DNA from: Macrobrachium rosenbergii
Lineage: Eukaryota > Arthropoda > Malacostraca > Decapoda > Palaemonidae
NCBI RefSeq assembly: GCF_040412425.1
Contig: NC_089767.1
Coordinates: 62,001-126,000 of the forward strand
Reading direction: 5' to 3'
Length of the DNA: 64,000 bases
Shown: positions 39,186-50,538 of the stretch, in pieces
How the letters are laid out: the number at the start of each line of letters is the position of its first letter
Numbering within the stretch: the first letter of the stretch is position 1
Translations under genes and position numbers: made by a program
Notes under the pieces: generated by a model
Databases searched by the model: none
What the model saw: the letters and a program-made list of their open reading frames with translations, nothing else
What the model was told of the DNA's origin: nothing

Positions 39186-39402
39186 CCTAGGTGTCAAAAA
39201 CGACACCTTGGCCATTCTAGGTAAAAAGTCAAATAGCAGTTTATGTATGATAGATTACGTAACCTGCATCACCAATAAAATATCTGTGCAAGAAATCATT
39301 AATTGTCTGTAAGCCTCAGCGTTAAGTCAAACGTCATTATTGCATGACACTTATTTGAAAATCTCAAGGTGTCGAAAACGACACCTTGGCCTTCCTAGTG
39401 TT
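39186..39402. repeat. pair of palindromic direct repeats
   Basis: AGGTGTCAAAAACGACACCT (about 39190) and AGGTGTCGAAAACGACACCT (about 39366) are each hairpin-forming, and each is followed by TGGCC and a CTAG-containing word. They lie 176 bp apart in the same orientation. Confidence 0.75.
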
Positions 39403-39417
39403 AAAGTAATTTAACAA

Positions 39418-39662
39418 ACAAACCTGAAGGTCTTTACATATGGATATACTTGCAGCGCGAGCTGAGAAACAGCTGTTTAGCTATAAACAAGGTGGTTAAC
39501 TATCGACAGTAGGGTGGGAGTCCCGCCCACCCCCGTCGTTCTGCATTCACTTCACCTTTCGGCCCAGGTAGCAGAATGAAGGGTGGCTTGAGGTGGGCCA
39601 TTTATGTAAAGACCTTCAGGTTTGTATGTTAGGAAAAACACAAATTACTTTAAAATTTTGTA
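39418..39662 (+). repeat. interspersed repeat, left part, split by DIRS copy B
   Basis: Matches the complement of 23094-23345 (markers GGATATACTTGCAGCGCGAG and TTCGGCCCAGGTAGCAGAAT). It continues after the element at 45621. The left part forms an inverted repeat around AACCTGAAGGTCTTTACATA. Confidence 0.9.
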
Positions 39663-39822
39663 TTTGTTCATGAGACTTACCCGTCAGATATATATATAGC
39701 TGTATTCTCCGAAGTCCGACAGAATTTCAAAACTCACGGCACACGAGTGGGCCAGGTGGTTAGTACCCATTCCGCCGCTGGGAGGCGGTATCAGGAACCA
39801 TTCCCGTTTTCTATTCAGATTT
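39663..39822 (+). repeat. left inverted terminal repeat of DIRS copy B
   Basis: Inverted match to about 45436-45620, sharing AATCTGAATAGAAAACGGGA and GTCGGACTTCGGAGAATACA on the right copy. Confidence 0.9.
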
Positions 39823-40010
39823 TCTCTGTCGCCGGTACTGTCAACATCTGTTTTCAGTACCTCCATCTTTGGATTTCGTAAACTCGTTATTTTTCACTTA
39901 AGTATTCGATTTGACTTTTGGTTTTTATCACGGCTGCAACGTGATTGCATTGTGAATTGGCATACGCTTTTGTGGACTGTTTTTTGGATTTGCTTTTGAT
40001 TGCTCTTTGA

Positions 40011-42450
40011 ATGATGTCTGGATCTAGTTCTGCTAGCTTCAGAGTATGTTGTGCGAATGAGTGTAAGGTGAGGCTACTGAAGACTTCGGTAGATCCTCAC
40101 ACGGTTTGCACGAGGTGAATATTAATGATCGCTGCAAGGAGTGTGAGATTGCCGGATGCAAGCTGGAAGGTGTTTGTTGCCTATATCCGCAAGCTGGAGC
40201 GTGATAGGATCTGGAGGTCTTCCTCCAGTAGTGCTAGTAGAGTAAGGATATTTATTCCTCTCCTGTTAACCCTATTGTAGACGTAGTATCACCTAACCCT
40301 GTGGTCTTGCCTTCGGATGCTGAGGTTGTGTCTACAGAGGGTATGGCCTGTCAAGTACTTGCTTCGGCAGTACTTATACTAAATTGGAACGTTACAAATT
40401 GTAAACACCATCCGTGCTCTGGAATCGAAAGTGATTTCTCTTTAAAGTGCAGTAAGTGTTGTGATCCCCCTAGTGCAGTGGAGGGGGCGTCAGATTGGCC
40501 GTATAATGCCTCTAGGCCTGGACCTCTGTCGGACTCCCAGGACTTTGGGAGTGGGCAAGTCGAAAGCCGCAAGAGGGTTACGCGGACGCCCCACCGATCT
40601 GGCGTCCCTTCGGCAGGACCTGTTGACGCTTCCCAGGCTGCCAAGGATCGTGCACGTGCACGTATCCTGAAGGACTGCTTCTCGTCCTCTCAGATCTGCC
40701 CCATAACGCTTCTAGGCCTGGACCTCTGTCGGACTCCCAGGACTCAGGGAATGGACATGTCGAAAGCCGCAAGAGGGTTACGGGGGCTTCCCACCGATCT
40801 GGTGTCCCTTCGGCAGGACCTGTTGACGTTTCTCAGGCTGCCAAGGATCGTGCTCGTGCACGTATCCTGAAGGTTTGCTTCTCGTCCTCCGAGGCGTCCT
40901 CCCCGTGCAAGGGGTGGAACTCTCGGAAGGACTCTCGCCCGCTTTAGAGAAGCTTCAGAGAAGAGGACGCTTCACGTCCTCTTTCTCAAGGCATATATTC
41001 GTCTTCTTCTGAGTGTTTCAACGCTTTCCCATCGGCTGCAGCGTGACGCTCCGCAAGCAGCTATCCTGGATGCTTCTGTAGCTGCTCGTCAGGATGCCCC
41101 TCTCGCTGCCGTGCACGACGCTCGGATGGACGCTCGACAGGACGCTCATCAGGACGTCTCTTTGGTTGCTCGTCGTGACTCTGCAGAGCAATCAAAGACC
41201 GCTCGCTGGATCGCCATCGTGACGATCGGCTGCAGCCTGACGCTCCGCAAGCAGCTATCCTGGACGCTTCTGTAGCTGCTCGTCAGGACGCTCCTCTTGC
41301 TGCCGTGCAGGACGCTTGGCTGGACGCTCGGCAGGACGCTCATCAGGATGCCTCTTTGGTTGTTCAACGTGACGCTTCAGAGCAATCAAAGACTTCGGGA
41401 AATCGAAGCTCCCTTCTGCGTGTTGCACCGCAGGGCCTTCGTTCTCCCAAGGACTTGGGAGACTCTCTGGTTTCTCCCATGGAAGAGAGAGAAGTCTCTT
41501 GTGAGTCGGAGCCTGCAGACCTTGAGCAGCCTCCTACTTCCTCGTCTACGGACTACCAGGTGTTAGCCGGTCTTCTCAAGGCCTTGTTTGGCGACAAGTT
41601 CAAACCCTCGGCTCCTCTCTCTCCTCCTTCGCAGTTAGCTTCGTCCAGGACGATGAGAGCGCCGGGGTTTGTTAAGATGACTTTGTCTCTGGCGACGAAG
41701 GCGTTCAGGATTGAGGAAAGAAAGACCCAAGGCAAGACTTCTTTTACCCTACCTCCGTCCAAGCTTTGCGGCAAGGCAGGTTTGTGGTACTAGACCAGAG
41801 AGGACATCGGCTCAAGTGTTCCTTCGTCGTCCCAGGGGTCTTCGCTACCTTGGTCGACATGCCTAGAAGGTCCTTCCTGTCTGCAACCAAAGTGTCGTGG
41901 ACTTTGTCGGAGACGGTTCACCATTTGAAGGGACTTTTTCGTCCCATGGAAGTCTTTAATTTCCTGGACTGGTGTTTGGTGACTCTAGACGTTAAGATTA
42001 GAAGTTCCTACTCTATCAGCCTGCGGGAACTGTCCAGCATCTTGATCTGCTTGGACAAGGCCGTCAGGGGTGACTCGGAGGAACTGGCTTCCCTCTTTTG
42101 TACGGGCCTCTTGAAGAAGAGGGCCTTGTCCTGTAACTTTACACTAAGTCAGTTTCTCCGTCGCAGAGGGCAGAATTGCTGTTCGCCCCGTTGTCGAGCC
42201 ATCTCTCCCCCCGTCCTTGATCAAGGATCTCGCCGCCAGCTTGAAGGAGAAGGCCACTCAAGATCTCTTGTCCCACTCGTCAAACGCCCGCCAGTCCCTT
42301 TGTCGTTGTCGTCGGGTCAGACCTCCAGGAAGCAGAAGCCCTTTCTTAGAGGAGCTTCTTCCTATAGATCCTCTCCCCGAGGAAGAGGTCTTTCCAGAGG
42401 CGGAGCCCCGCCTAAACCTAGGGGCAAGAAGTAACCTGCAGAGCCTCCAG
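40011..42450 (+). pseudogene. DIRS copy B gag-like region, broken
   Basis: Starts ATGATGTCTGGATC, encoding MMSGSSSASFRVCCANECKV and then RLLKTSVDPHTVC. This aligns with the start of copy A gag (FRVCSKGC, RL.K.S.DPH..C). A frameshift follows within about 35 codons. The region contains a diverged direct duplication (about 40505-40680 and 40690-40870, marker CTCTAGGCCTGGACCTCTGT or CTTCTAGGCCTGGACCTCTG) and an Asp/Ala-rich stretch of repeated GACGCTC words (41040-41400) in place of copy A's Gln-Ala-Pro repeats. Confidence 0.75.
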
Positions 42451-42479
42451 ACGCCTGTAGGAGCCAGGCTTCTTTCGTT

Positions 42480-44040
42480 TGCGGGAGCCTGGAGAGCAAG
42501 AGGGGCGGACTCCTGGTCCCTCCTAATTATCGAGAGAGGATGCAAGATCTCCTTTCTCGACACACCACATCTATGCACGTCGCCCAGGGATCTGTCGCCC
42601 TTCTACCATCAAGAGAAGCAACAGCCCCTTTTCGAGTTATTAGTGCAATTGCTCGAGAAGAGAGCTGTGGAGCTAGTCCTGGAGCTGGACTTCCTAGGAT
42701 TCTTCTGCCGACTGTTCATAGTTCCGAAGCAGTCGGAAGGATGGAGACGAGTCCTAGATGTCAGCGGACTGAACCGCTTCATGGCGAAGGGGAAATTCAT
42801 GATGGAGACGTCCCAGTCTGTTCTAGGAGCATTTAGACCAGGAGATTGGTTGTCTCGCTGGACCTTCGGGACGCCTTCTTTCACGTCCCCATACATCCCC
42901 AGTCGAGGAAGTTCCTGAGGTTTGTATCGGGGACGAATGTTCCAATTCAGAGCTCTTTGCTTCGGGATAAGCACAGCCCCTATGATCTTCACAGTCAAAG
43001 CGTCTGGAGGACCTGAAATCGACTTTGAAGTTGACGAAGTCCCTAGGACTTTTAGTAAACGTTGTCAAGTCCCATTTCCTCGCTGGGGAAGTTTGTTTCC
43101 CTGGGAAGACTGCATCTCAGACCCCTTTAGTTTTTTCCTGGCGGAAAACTAGATAAACTAGGAGGATCTAAAGGAGTTCCTGAAGATCTCTCCCGTCGTC
43201 AAGGATCACCTGAGGTGGTGGCTCGACCCCTCAAAGTTGGCAGAAGGGGTTTCTCTACACCTTCAGAGCCCCGATCTAGTGTTGTTTTCCAACGCGTCCA
43301 GGGAGGGATGAGGAGCAACACTAGGGGGGAAGGAAGTGTCAGGCACCTGGAGAGGGGAACAGGTGTCCTGGCACATCAATCTCAAAGAGTTTAGGGCGAT
43401 TCTGCTGGCCCTGCTTTTTCTTCGAGAGCCAAGCTTCAGGCCGAGTGATACAGGTAAACTCGGACAACACCACAGCCCTGGCATACCTCAAGAAACAGGG
43501 AGGAACTCACTCCCGGTCCCTGTTTGTACTGGCGTAGGATATCCTGCTTTGGGCTCATGCTCAGGGTATCACGATCCTTACGAGGTTCGTGGCAGGAGTG
43601 GAGAATGTCCGCGAGGACCTTCTCAGTCGGCAGCGTCATCTTCTGCCGACCGAGTGGATCCTTAATGAGGAGGTGTGTCAGAAGCTGTGGAGATTTTGAG
43701 GACGTCCCTTGGTGGATCTCTTCACGACATCCAGGACAAGGAGGCTTCCTCTATACTGCTCTCCCGTACTAGATCCAGGAGCAGTAGCAGTAGATGCCCT
43801 CCTCTGGGATTGGAAGGGAATGGATCTTTACGCCTTTCCTCCCTTCAAGATTCTGGGGGAGGTCATCAGGAAGTTCGCAGCATCGGAAGGGACGCCAATG
43901 ATGTTGATCGCCCCCTTTTGGCCAGCGGCAGGGTGGTTCACAGATGTCATGACCTTCCTGGTGGACTTCCCAAGAACGCTTCCCCTTAGAACCGATCTGC
44001 TCAGACAGCCCCACTTCGAAAGGTACCACATAACCTCCAA
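42480..44040 (+). pseudogene. DIRS copy B RT-RNase H region, catalytic RT motif deleted
   Basis: FCRLFIVPKQSEGWRRVLDV (about 42700-42760) is the RT start, and FQFRALCFGISTAPMIFT lies near 42940-43000. Sequence corresponding to SLEDLKSTLKLTKSLGLL follows at about 43002, so roughly 30 codons that hold YLDD in copy A are missing. RNase H is recognisable from VNSDNTTALAYLKKQGG (about 43451-43500). The region LVDLFTT...LLRQPHF at 43709-44025 matches the conserved linker of copy A. Confidence 0.8.
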
Positions 44041-44049
44041 TTTGGTGTA

Positions 44050-44905
44050 CCAATCTTAGTGGGCCAATTTCAGGAAATGGTGCAGAAGCAAGGGGATTTC
44101 CTCAACTTCGATCTCTGTGCCGCAGATAGCAGACTTCCTGCTTCATCGTGGGGAGAAGGAAATGCTGGCAGTTTCGACAATTAAAGGACATTGAAATGTG
44201 CTCTCGGCAGTCTTCAGACATAGAGTTTTAGACTTAACCGACAATAAGGATCTTCACGATCTCTTGAGGTCCTTTGAGACTGCTAAGGTACCTCATCCAT
44301 GGACGCCTTCCTAGAACCTGGATATCGTCCTAAAATTTTTGAAGTCGGTTACGTTCGAGCCTCTTCATTCGGCTTCGCCCAGGAATGGAAGTTCAAGCCA
44401 TCAGCAAGCACATAGACTTTAGAGGGCATAAGGCCTTATGCTCCCTTAGCCCTATGTTTCTCGCCAAGAACGAGAACCCTTCTACCCCTTGGCCCAAGAG
44501 TTTTGAGATCAAGGATATAGCAGAAATTCTTGGGCAAGAATAAGAGAGAGTCCTGTGCCCTGTCAGGACTCTCAATTTCTACTTAGATAGGACGAAAGGA
44601 AGTCGAGGCCCGTCGGACAATTTGTGGTGTTCTGTCAAAGGCCGGACTTTCCGATGTCCAAGAATGCTCTGACATTCTTTTTAAGAAGTACGTTCAGGGA
44701 GGCTCATTCTATCGCGACCTCGGTGGCTTTCCAGAAGAACATGTCCCTTAGCGATCTTCTGGGTACCACCTTCTGGCGAAGCGATTCGGTGTTCGCTTCA
44801 CTTTTCTTGCTGGACGTGAAGACGACATACGAAGACTGCTATTCGCTAGGACCATACGTTTCCGCATGCTTGGGGGCAGAGAGCGATACTCATCCTATCC
44901 TTTAG
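44050..44905 (+). pseudogene. DIRS copy B tyrosine recombinase, broken
   Basis: C-terminal block (44624-44905): FREAHSIATSVAFQKNMSLS then TTFWRSDSVFASLFLLDVKT, aligning with copy A's KAHEVRAISTSLAYKRNLSL and FALHYLSQV. The position aligned with copy A's likely nucleophilic Tyr is not Tyr here (LFLL), and the H-x-x-R box is altered. The N-terminal part is broken by several shifts and stops. Confidence 0.75.
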
Positions 44906-45300
44906 AGGTTAGGAAGTATTTTTTAATCTTGATTTTGTGTTTTATGGTTGTTGGGTTAGCCACTGGAGGTGGACGTCCCAGTCTTTAGCTTATACTAAGT
45001 TTTATTACTTAGATAGGCTCGGTCAGGTGGTTGGTCGTTGCTCCTTTTGCCCTCACAGTATGGTCTTATGATCTAGTCCCATTGTGGTCACGCCCCCGTG
45101 GACAGATCATCTAGAACTCACCAGCTATATAGGTCACTACCTTGCTGGAGACTCTAGTAAAGCAGAAGCAGGCTTGGGTGACAGTATCACGAAGTCAGCT
45201 ATGCTAACAGGTAAGGAACCAAGGCGTCAATCGCCTACATATTTTTGTTTCTTTAATCCTATTCTGTCTCTTCCCACCTCCAATGGTGGGATTCAGCTAT

Positions 45301-45388
45301 ATATATATCTGACAGGTAAGTCTCATGAACAAAATGATATTTTAATAATAAAATAAAGTTTGTTCATACTTACCTGGCAGATATATAA
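45301..45388. repeat. internal complementary region of DIRS copy B
   Basis: GTAAGTCTCATGAACAAA (complement of the left end) is joined directly to ATGATATTTTAATAATAAAA (complement of the right end), reproducing the joined termini. Confidence 0.92.
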
Positions 45389-45435
45389 ATCATAGTGCCC
45401 ACCCTCCTCCCCTCAGGAGACAGTGGCACTAGAAA

Positions 45436-45620
45436 ATCTGAATAGAAAACGGGAATGGTTCCTGATACCTGCCTCCCAGCGGCGGGAATGGGTACTAACC
45501 ACCTGGCCCCACTGCGTGTGCCGGGAGTTTTTGAAATTCTGTCGGACTTCGGAGAATACAGCTATATATATATCTGCCAGGTAAGTATGAACAAACTTTA
45601 TTTTATTATTAAAATATCAT
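45436..45620 (+). repeat. right inverted terminal repeat of DIRS copy B
   Basis: Inverted partner of 39663-39822, with about 25 bp of extra AT-rich outer sequence (ACTTTATTTTATTATTAAAA and following). Contains TGCCAGGTAAGT reading outward. Confidence 0.9.
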
Positions 45621-45890
45621 GTTTGCTCCTACACGTATACAAAACTTGGTTGTTTAGCTGTAGGTCCCGTTGCTAGGTAACCAGTCGGTTCTTAGCCACG
45701 TAAAATAAATCTAATCCTTTGGGCCAGCCCTAGGAGAGCTATTAACCAGCTCAGTGGTCTGGTTAAACTAAGATATACTTAATTTTTACACAAGGACTCT
45801 AAACTTCTTGGTGGGAGGACTCCGAGTAAATCTCTCAACTGACTGGTTGTTTGACTCACCTGGGCCTCCTTCTTGGTCAAATTTTTAAAT
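45621..45890 (+). repeat. interspersed repeat, right part, split by DIRS copy B
   Basis: Continues the repeat interrupted at 39662 (GTTTGCTCCTACACGTATAC, CTCAGTGGTCTGGTTAAACT). The same CAGTGGTCTGGTTAAACTAA is also found between the right terminal repeat and internal complementary region of DIRS copy A (31859-31878), so the repeat may derive from another DIRS-like end. Confidence 0.85.
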
Positions 45891-47210
45891 TACTTTAAAA
45901 ATGTGTAGTTTTTCCACTCCTGTAGCATTGAAAACCAAAAGGCTTTTTACTGTATTCATTTTTATTTATGTATGTATACGTTCATGTAGATTTTGGTGGG
46001 CTAGGGTGAAATGTGGATACTGCCAAGTCTCAAACTGTGCATATGCAGATAAAGTAACCGAGGAAATACTGTAATATGAAATTTTCATAGGTAAACTATA
46101 TCATGTCTCCCATCTCAACCAGCCCTCTTTGTTTGTCAGGCCAAAAGAAGAAGTGCTAAGCAATGGCACGTGAGTGAGGGGAATTCCCTCACTCACTCTT
46201 CTTAACCACCAGTTAACCCATTTCCAACTTGCACCGAAAGATACTCCTTCATAAAAAGCTCTGGTTTGTATGGCTCTAAAAAAAACACTGTCATCAGTGT
46301 TGCTGGTCTTAACAGCTACTCATGTATTATATCTACAGTAAGAATCAGTGAAACTAATTTGAAAACTTTCATCCCTCTGGTAATTACTTTTCAATTCACC
46401 CTTACTATTTTTTCTTCGTATTGTCTAAGGCATCTGTGGCTAATATGGTGTTATGTATAAATGGATCATATAAAATTAAGCATTTACTGTATACCCTTCA
46501 GGCTGTTACCCCTCAAAATTCTTATGCTGGTCTCTTGCACTTTCTATTCTTGGCCTTTGATTTGTTAGTAAGGATTGTTCATAAGTAATACGAAATGCTA
46601 AGCTAAGAAGGTTTACAGATGTGAGAGGGAGGGAGTCAATATTAACTGTTAATCTGTTGTTGCCTCAGGAATGTTTTGATGCTGTGTCTGGACAACATTT
46701 GGTTAGATTGTATTATTGTTTGGATAATACTGTCAAATACACACCTTGTTAATGGGCCTGAGACCTTTATAGGAACCTAAATTAAATTTTATCTATTTTG
46801 CTTCATTTTGGGCATTATGTTTCCTAACTCTGTGTTGCATTCTTTGATTTCAGATTCTCCCTCAGAAGAACCTTCCTTCCTTCGTCAGTTTTGAGCAGCA
46901 TCAAGATTTTGGGAATGCTTGTGTGTTTGATGGTACTATATGTAACATAACCAATATCAGCACTGGAAGTGTAAGAGACAACAGGGATTTATGGTACTCC
47001 TACTTTAAAAATTACAACAACAACAAGTAAAATCTGTTCTGAATATTAGATTCATACATCAGCAACGAAATCTGGTTGTAGTCCTTCAATATATTGTGGT
47101 ACTTGATTTATAACAGATTTATTGGATAATCATTTGTAAACAATTTTGTGTTAAGAGTTGCCAATTGAACACCATTGGCATTACAGAACAGGACAGGACA
47201 AAAGGCTAAA
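45891..47210. other. upstream region of the zinc-finger gene, no exon proven
   Basis: AT-rich, intron-like. A plausible splice acceptor (polypyrimidine then TTTGATTTCAG) ends at about 46853, which could open a 5' exon, but no supporting frame was found. No TATA-box or Inr assignment is attempted. Confidence 0.4.
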
Positions 47211-48425
47211 ATGAATCCAGGAAATTCTTTAGAATTACATTTGAAAAGGGAAACTGGAGGTGCATTATCACACCCTCCCATAAATGAAGAAAACAGCAAC
47301 ATGGCTACCTTTAGTGAAACCAGTGATGGTGAATTTTTGTCTGTGGATTCACTGATGGACATCAAAATAGAGCCAGAGGTATTCTGTGAGCCTAATGAAG
47401 ATGATGAATATTCATATGAAATGAATTCGATAGTGAATGAAAAAGATCCACCAACTTGCAAAAAGGAAGTAAAACAAGAAAGAAGGAATAGTCACAATGG
47501 AGAGAAGCCTTTCAGATCCATTGACTGTGAGAAAGCATTTTACAAGAAAATTAATCTAAAAAGTCATATCACAAATCCTACCAGAGAGAAAACATTCATA
47601 TGCAATGAGTGTGGGAAAGCATTTTCCCAGAAACAAAATCTTATAGCTCATATGAGAAGTCATACTGGAGAGAAGCCATTCATGTGCAAGGGATGTGGGA
47701 AAGCATTTTCCCAGAAACAAAATCTTATAGCTCATATGAGAAGTCATACTGGAGAGAAGCCATTCATGTGCAAGGAATGTGGGAAAGCATTTTCCCAGAA
47801 ACAAAATCTTATAGGTCATATGAGAAGTCATACTGGAGAGAAGCCATTCATGTGCAAGGAATGTGAGAAAGCATTTTCCACTAAATCAGGCCATATACAT
47901 CATATGAGAATGCATACTGGAGAACAGCCACTCATGTGCAAGGAATGTGGGAAAGCATTTTCCCGGAAATCACATCTTACACGTCATATGAGAAGTCATA
48001 CTGGAGAGAAGCCATTCATGTGCAAGGAATGTGGGAAAGCATTTTCCCGGAAACAACATCTTACATCTCATATGAGAATGCATACTGGAGAGAAGCCATT
48101 CATGTGCAAGGAATGTGGGAAAGCATTTTCCCAGAAACAACATCTTACATCTCATATGAGAATCCATACTGGAGAGAAGCCATTCATGTGCAGGGAATGT
48201 GGGAAAGCATTTTCCCAGAAGCCAGATCTTACAGTTCATATGAGAATCCATACTGGAGAGAAGCCATTCATGTGCCGGGAATGTGGGAAAGCATTTTCTG
48301 AGAAACGAAGTCTTTCATTTCATATGAGAATCCATACTGGAGAGAAGCCATTCATGTGCAAGGAATATGGGAAAGCATTTTCCCAGAAACAAAATCTTAA
48401 AGTGCATATGAGAATTCATACTTGA
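47211..48425 (+). CDS. C2H2 zinc-finger protein, 404 aa
   Basis: Starts at the first in-frame ATG (context CTAAAATGAATCC). Residues 1-95 are acidic/polar with an IKIEPE sumoylation-type motif (51-56) and no KRAB, ZAD or BTB domain. Fingers follow at an exact 28-residue period. Finger 1 (about 99-127) is degenerate, lacking the first Cys and the last His. Fingers 2-10 (from C131) are canonical CX2CX12HX3H with TGEKP linkers. Finger 11 has Tyr in place of its second Cys (CKEYGKAF). Fingers 3 and 4 have the same recognition helix (QKQNLIAH or QKQNLIGH), showing recent internal duplication. Likely a nuclear sequence-specific DNA-binding regulator; the target is unknown. The stop replaces the next TGEKP linker and a decayed finger follows. 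It lies 200 bp before DIRS copy C. Upstream exons are possible. Confidence 0.87.
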   Translation: MNPGNSLELHLKRETGGALSHPPINEENSNMATFSETSDGEFLSVDSLMDIKIEPEVFCEPNEDDEYSYEMNSIVNEKDPPTCKKEVKQERRNSHNGEKPFRSIDCEKAFYKKINLKSHITNPTREKTFICNECGKAFSQKQNLIAHMRSHTGEKPFMCKGCGKAFSQKQNLIAHMRSHTGEKPFMCKECGKAFSQKQNLIGHMRSHTGEKPFMCKECEKAFSTKSGHIHHMRMHTGEQPLMCKECGKAFSRKSHLTRHMRSHTGEKPFMCKECGKAFSRKQHLTSHMRMHTGEKPFMCKECGKAFSQKQHLTSHMRIHTGEKPFMCRECGKAFSQKPDLTVHMRIHTGEKPFMCRECGKAFSEKRSLSFHMRIHTGEKPFMCKEYGKAFSQKQNLKVHMRIHT

Positions 48426-48520
48426 AAGAAGCCATTCAAGTTTAAGAATGTGGGGAAAACACATTCCAGGAAACATCTTATAATAGTTCATATGAGAATT
48501 CATCCGGGAAAGTAGCCAAA
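48426..48520 (+). pseudogene. decayed extra zinc finger downstream of the stop
   Basis: After the TGA, sequence still resembles the repeat unit (AAGAAGCCATTCAAG, GGAAACATCTTATAATAG, CATATGAGAATTCATC) with indels. The ancestral finger array was therefore at least one finger longer. Confidence 0.75.
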
Positions 48521-50538
48521 GTAAACCCTGGATTGTCTGCCATAATATATCCAAGGCTCTTCTGGAGATTGGTAATTTGCGGATATGGTAAGAAAAATCT
48601 TCATGGATGTAAAATGTCAACGATTCGGAATGAAACTTACTTACCTGTTAAAGTTAGCTTATACCTTCACGCCATTAGTCGTGATCGGCATACAGAATGA
48701 AAAAAGTAACACTTGGCCAGCCCGCTAGGACTGTCTCTGTAATCACCTGTTTCCCACCAGGTGGCATTTGACAGTGTGAATTGGTTTAGTAATAATTATG
48801 ATGGTTTCTGGCTAAATTTCTCCTGTATGATATTGTGCTTGTTTTCTGTTTTTGCATTATGTCATCTACAACAAGCAGGGATGAAAGCATTAGGCTGTAT
48901 AGGAAAGAGTTTGTGAAAACCAAGTGTTTTGGTGGTGCCTGATCATGTAGCCTATATGTTAGCCTAGCCGTTAAGGCACGAGTGTGGTGTTCTTGATGTG
49001 AAGATAATGAGTGATCTGATGAGAGGGTGAAAACTTTGTGAAGTATCGGAAGATGCTGGAGGCAGACAGTTTAGGTAGACAATTCGTTAGGGCACTCCAT
49101 AAGCCTACTCAGTCTTCTCCTTTTGTCTTCCAGTGTTGCTTCTCCTATTCTGCTCTGCCTTCTTTTGCTCCCTGTGTGGTTCAGGAGAAGAATAATAAGT
49201 AATTGAGATATATTCTTTTATTATGGTTAGAAATTTGACCATATATATTAGGGCAAAGACCTCCGCCCATAGTGATCTACCTTTTTCATTTTCCTCCACA
49301 AGAGAGACTGTTGGAGACTTAGCATCTGTCTGAAGCCCACCCTCTGGACTGGCCTGGGTCCATTGGTCTTCTCCGCAGACAGGGACCCATGGCATGTCTC
49401 AGAACCAAGGTCTGTGCCCTTCGCCACCTCTCTGGTTCGGGTTTGGCACGTTCTCCGGATGAGTTGTTTGGAAGTTTGGCGCTCACGTTCGCTGGCTCGT
49501 GTGTCATCTGTTTTATGTACAGTGATAGGGATGTGTGTGAACTGTAGAGTTATTTAGGAATACAGACATACGTGTTTGTCTGAGTAGTTCTGAGCAGCGC
49601 ATTGTTCTTTTTATCATTTGCTCACCCGGTATCGTCCTCCAAGCGGATGATAACCCTTCCTCCCCAGTTACTGTTTTCCCGTGTCGCCTTGTATTCGTGA
49701 CCGTGTGACAGTTATTCCTTTTCGTAATAGCGGCTATTCCTCTTCCGCTGCTTACTTATCTAGAGTGAGCTACGCTGGTGATAGAACAGCTCTTGCTCCT
49801 CAGTAATCGCCTCATGAGTGTTGTGCAGACGGCACCGACTGTTGTCACGGTTATGTGGTAACGTCTTGCAAGAATCCTCTGCCTTCCCCACCCGGATATC
49901 CAGCACCCGTTCATTCCTTCCGATGCTTACTAGCGGCATTCTGTGACATCTTTGCTGGTGTTCTGTGGTATGTCACCTTCTCTGGTGTTTTTTTTGCCTC
50001 ACCGGCATTGTCCATAGATTGCCGTTTTCTTCCATCATAATTTCTCCATTTAGACTTTAGGGGTTTCAACCATGACTTGGTTGATTCTCCTTTAGTATTT
50101 AAGTGGTGCATAGCTTGTGTTGTTCTGTTTCCACTTCCTTTTGCCAAAGATGAATCCGTTAACCGGCACTCTTTAGTTTAACTTCTACCTCGGCTCCTGT
50201 CAAAACGAGTAAGAAGTTAACACTAATTATGGTAAGGTGAGTTGTCATGGAAGTAGAGCCTCTGTGAAATGGATAAACAGTCGAAAGAGAAATCTAGGAA
50301 ACTGTTTAGGGTTGAATAGCTCTGCTCCTAACATGAACAGTGTAGTGTCCTCGCAACTGCGTTTGTAGAGTGAGCTCTTAGGAGCCAACCAACCTAGACA
50401 GTGTGCCAGCATGTTGCTGGCTTAATCTAAACAACAGAGGCGATCTGAGAATTGTATCCTTTATTGCTTGTTCTCGGATGGTGCTACATTTATTTCCAGT
50501 TTTTGAAGCTGCTTAAGAGCTGGATTACGACTTATGTA

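Larger units (their letters stand above)
39663..45620 (+). mobile_element. DIRS-like retrotransposon, copy B, decayed
   Basis: A 5.96 kb plus-strand element. Left terminal repeat 39663-39822, gag from about 40011, RT/RNase H about 42480-43680, recombinase about 44050-44905, internal complementary region 45301-45388, right terminal repeat about 45436-45620. It starts TTTGTTCATGAGAC and ends AAATATCAT followed by host GTT. Boundaries are confirmed by the empty paralogous site at 23093/23094. It belongs to a subfamily different from copy A (the terminal repeats differ) and is riddled with frameshifts. Confidence 0.92.

Noticed and set aside
47556..48301. Other-frame and opposite-strand repeat proteins over the zinc-finger gene
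   Set aside because: They are shadows of the 84 bp finger repeat; only the + frame from 47211 has the Cys/His pattern.
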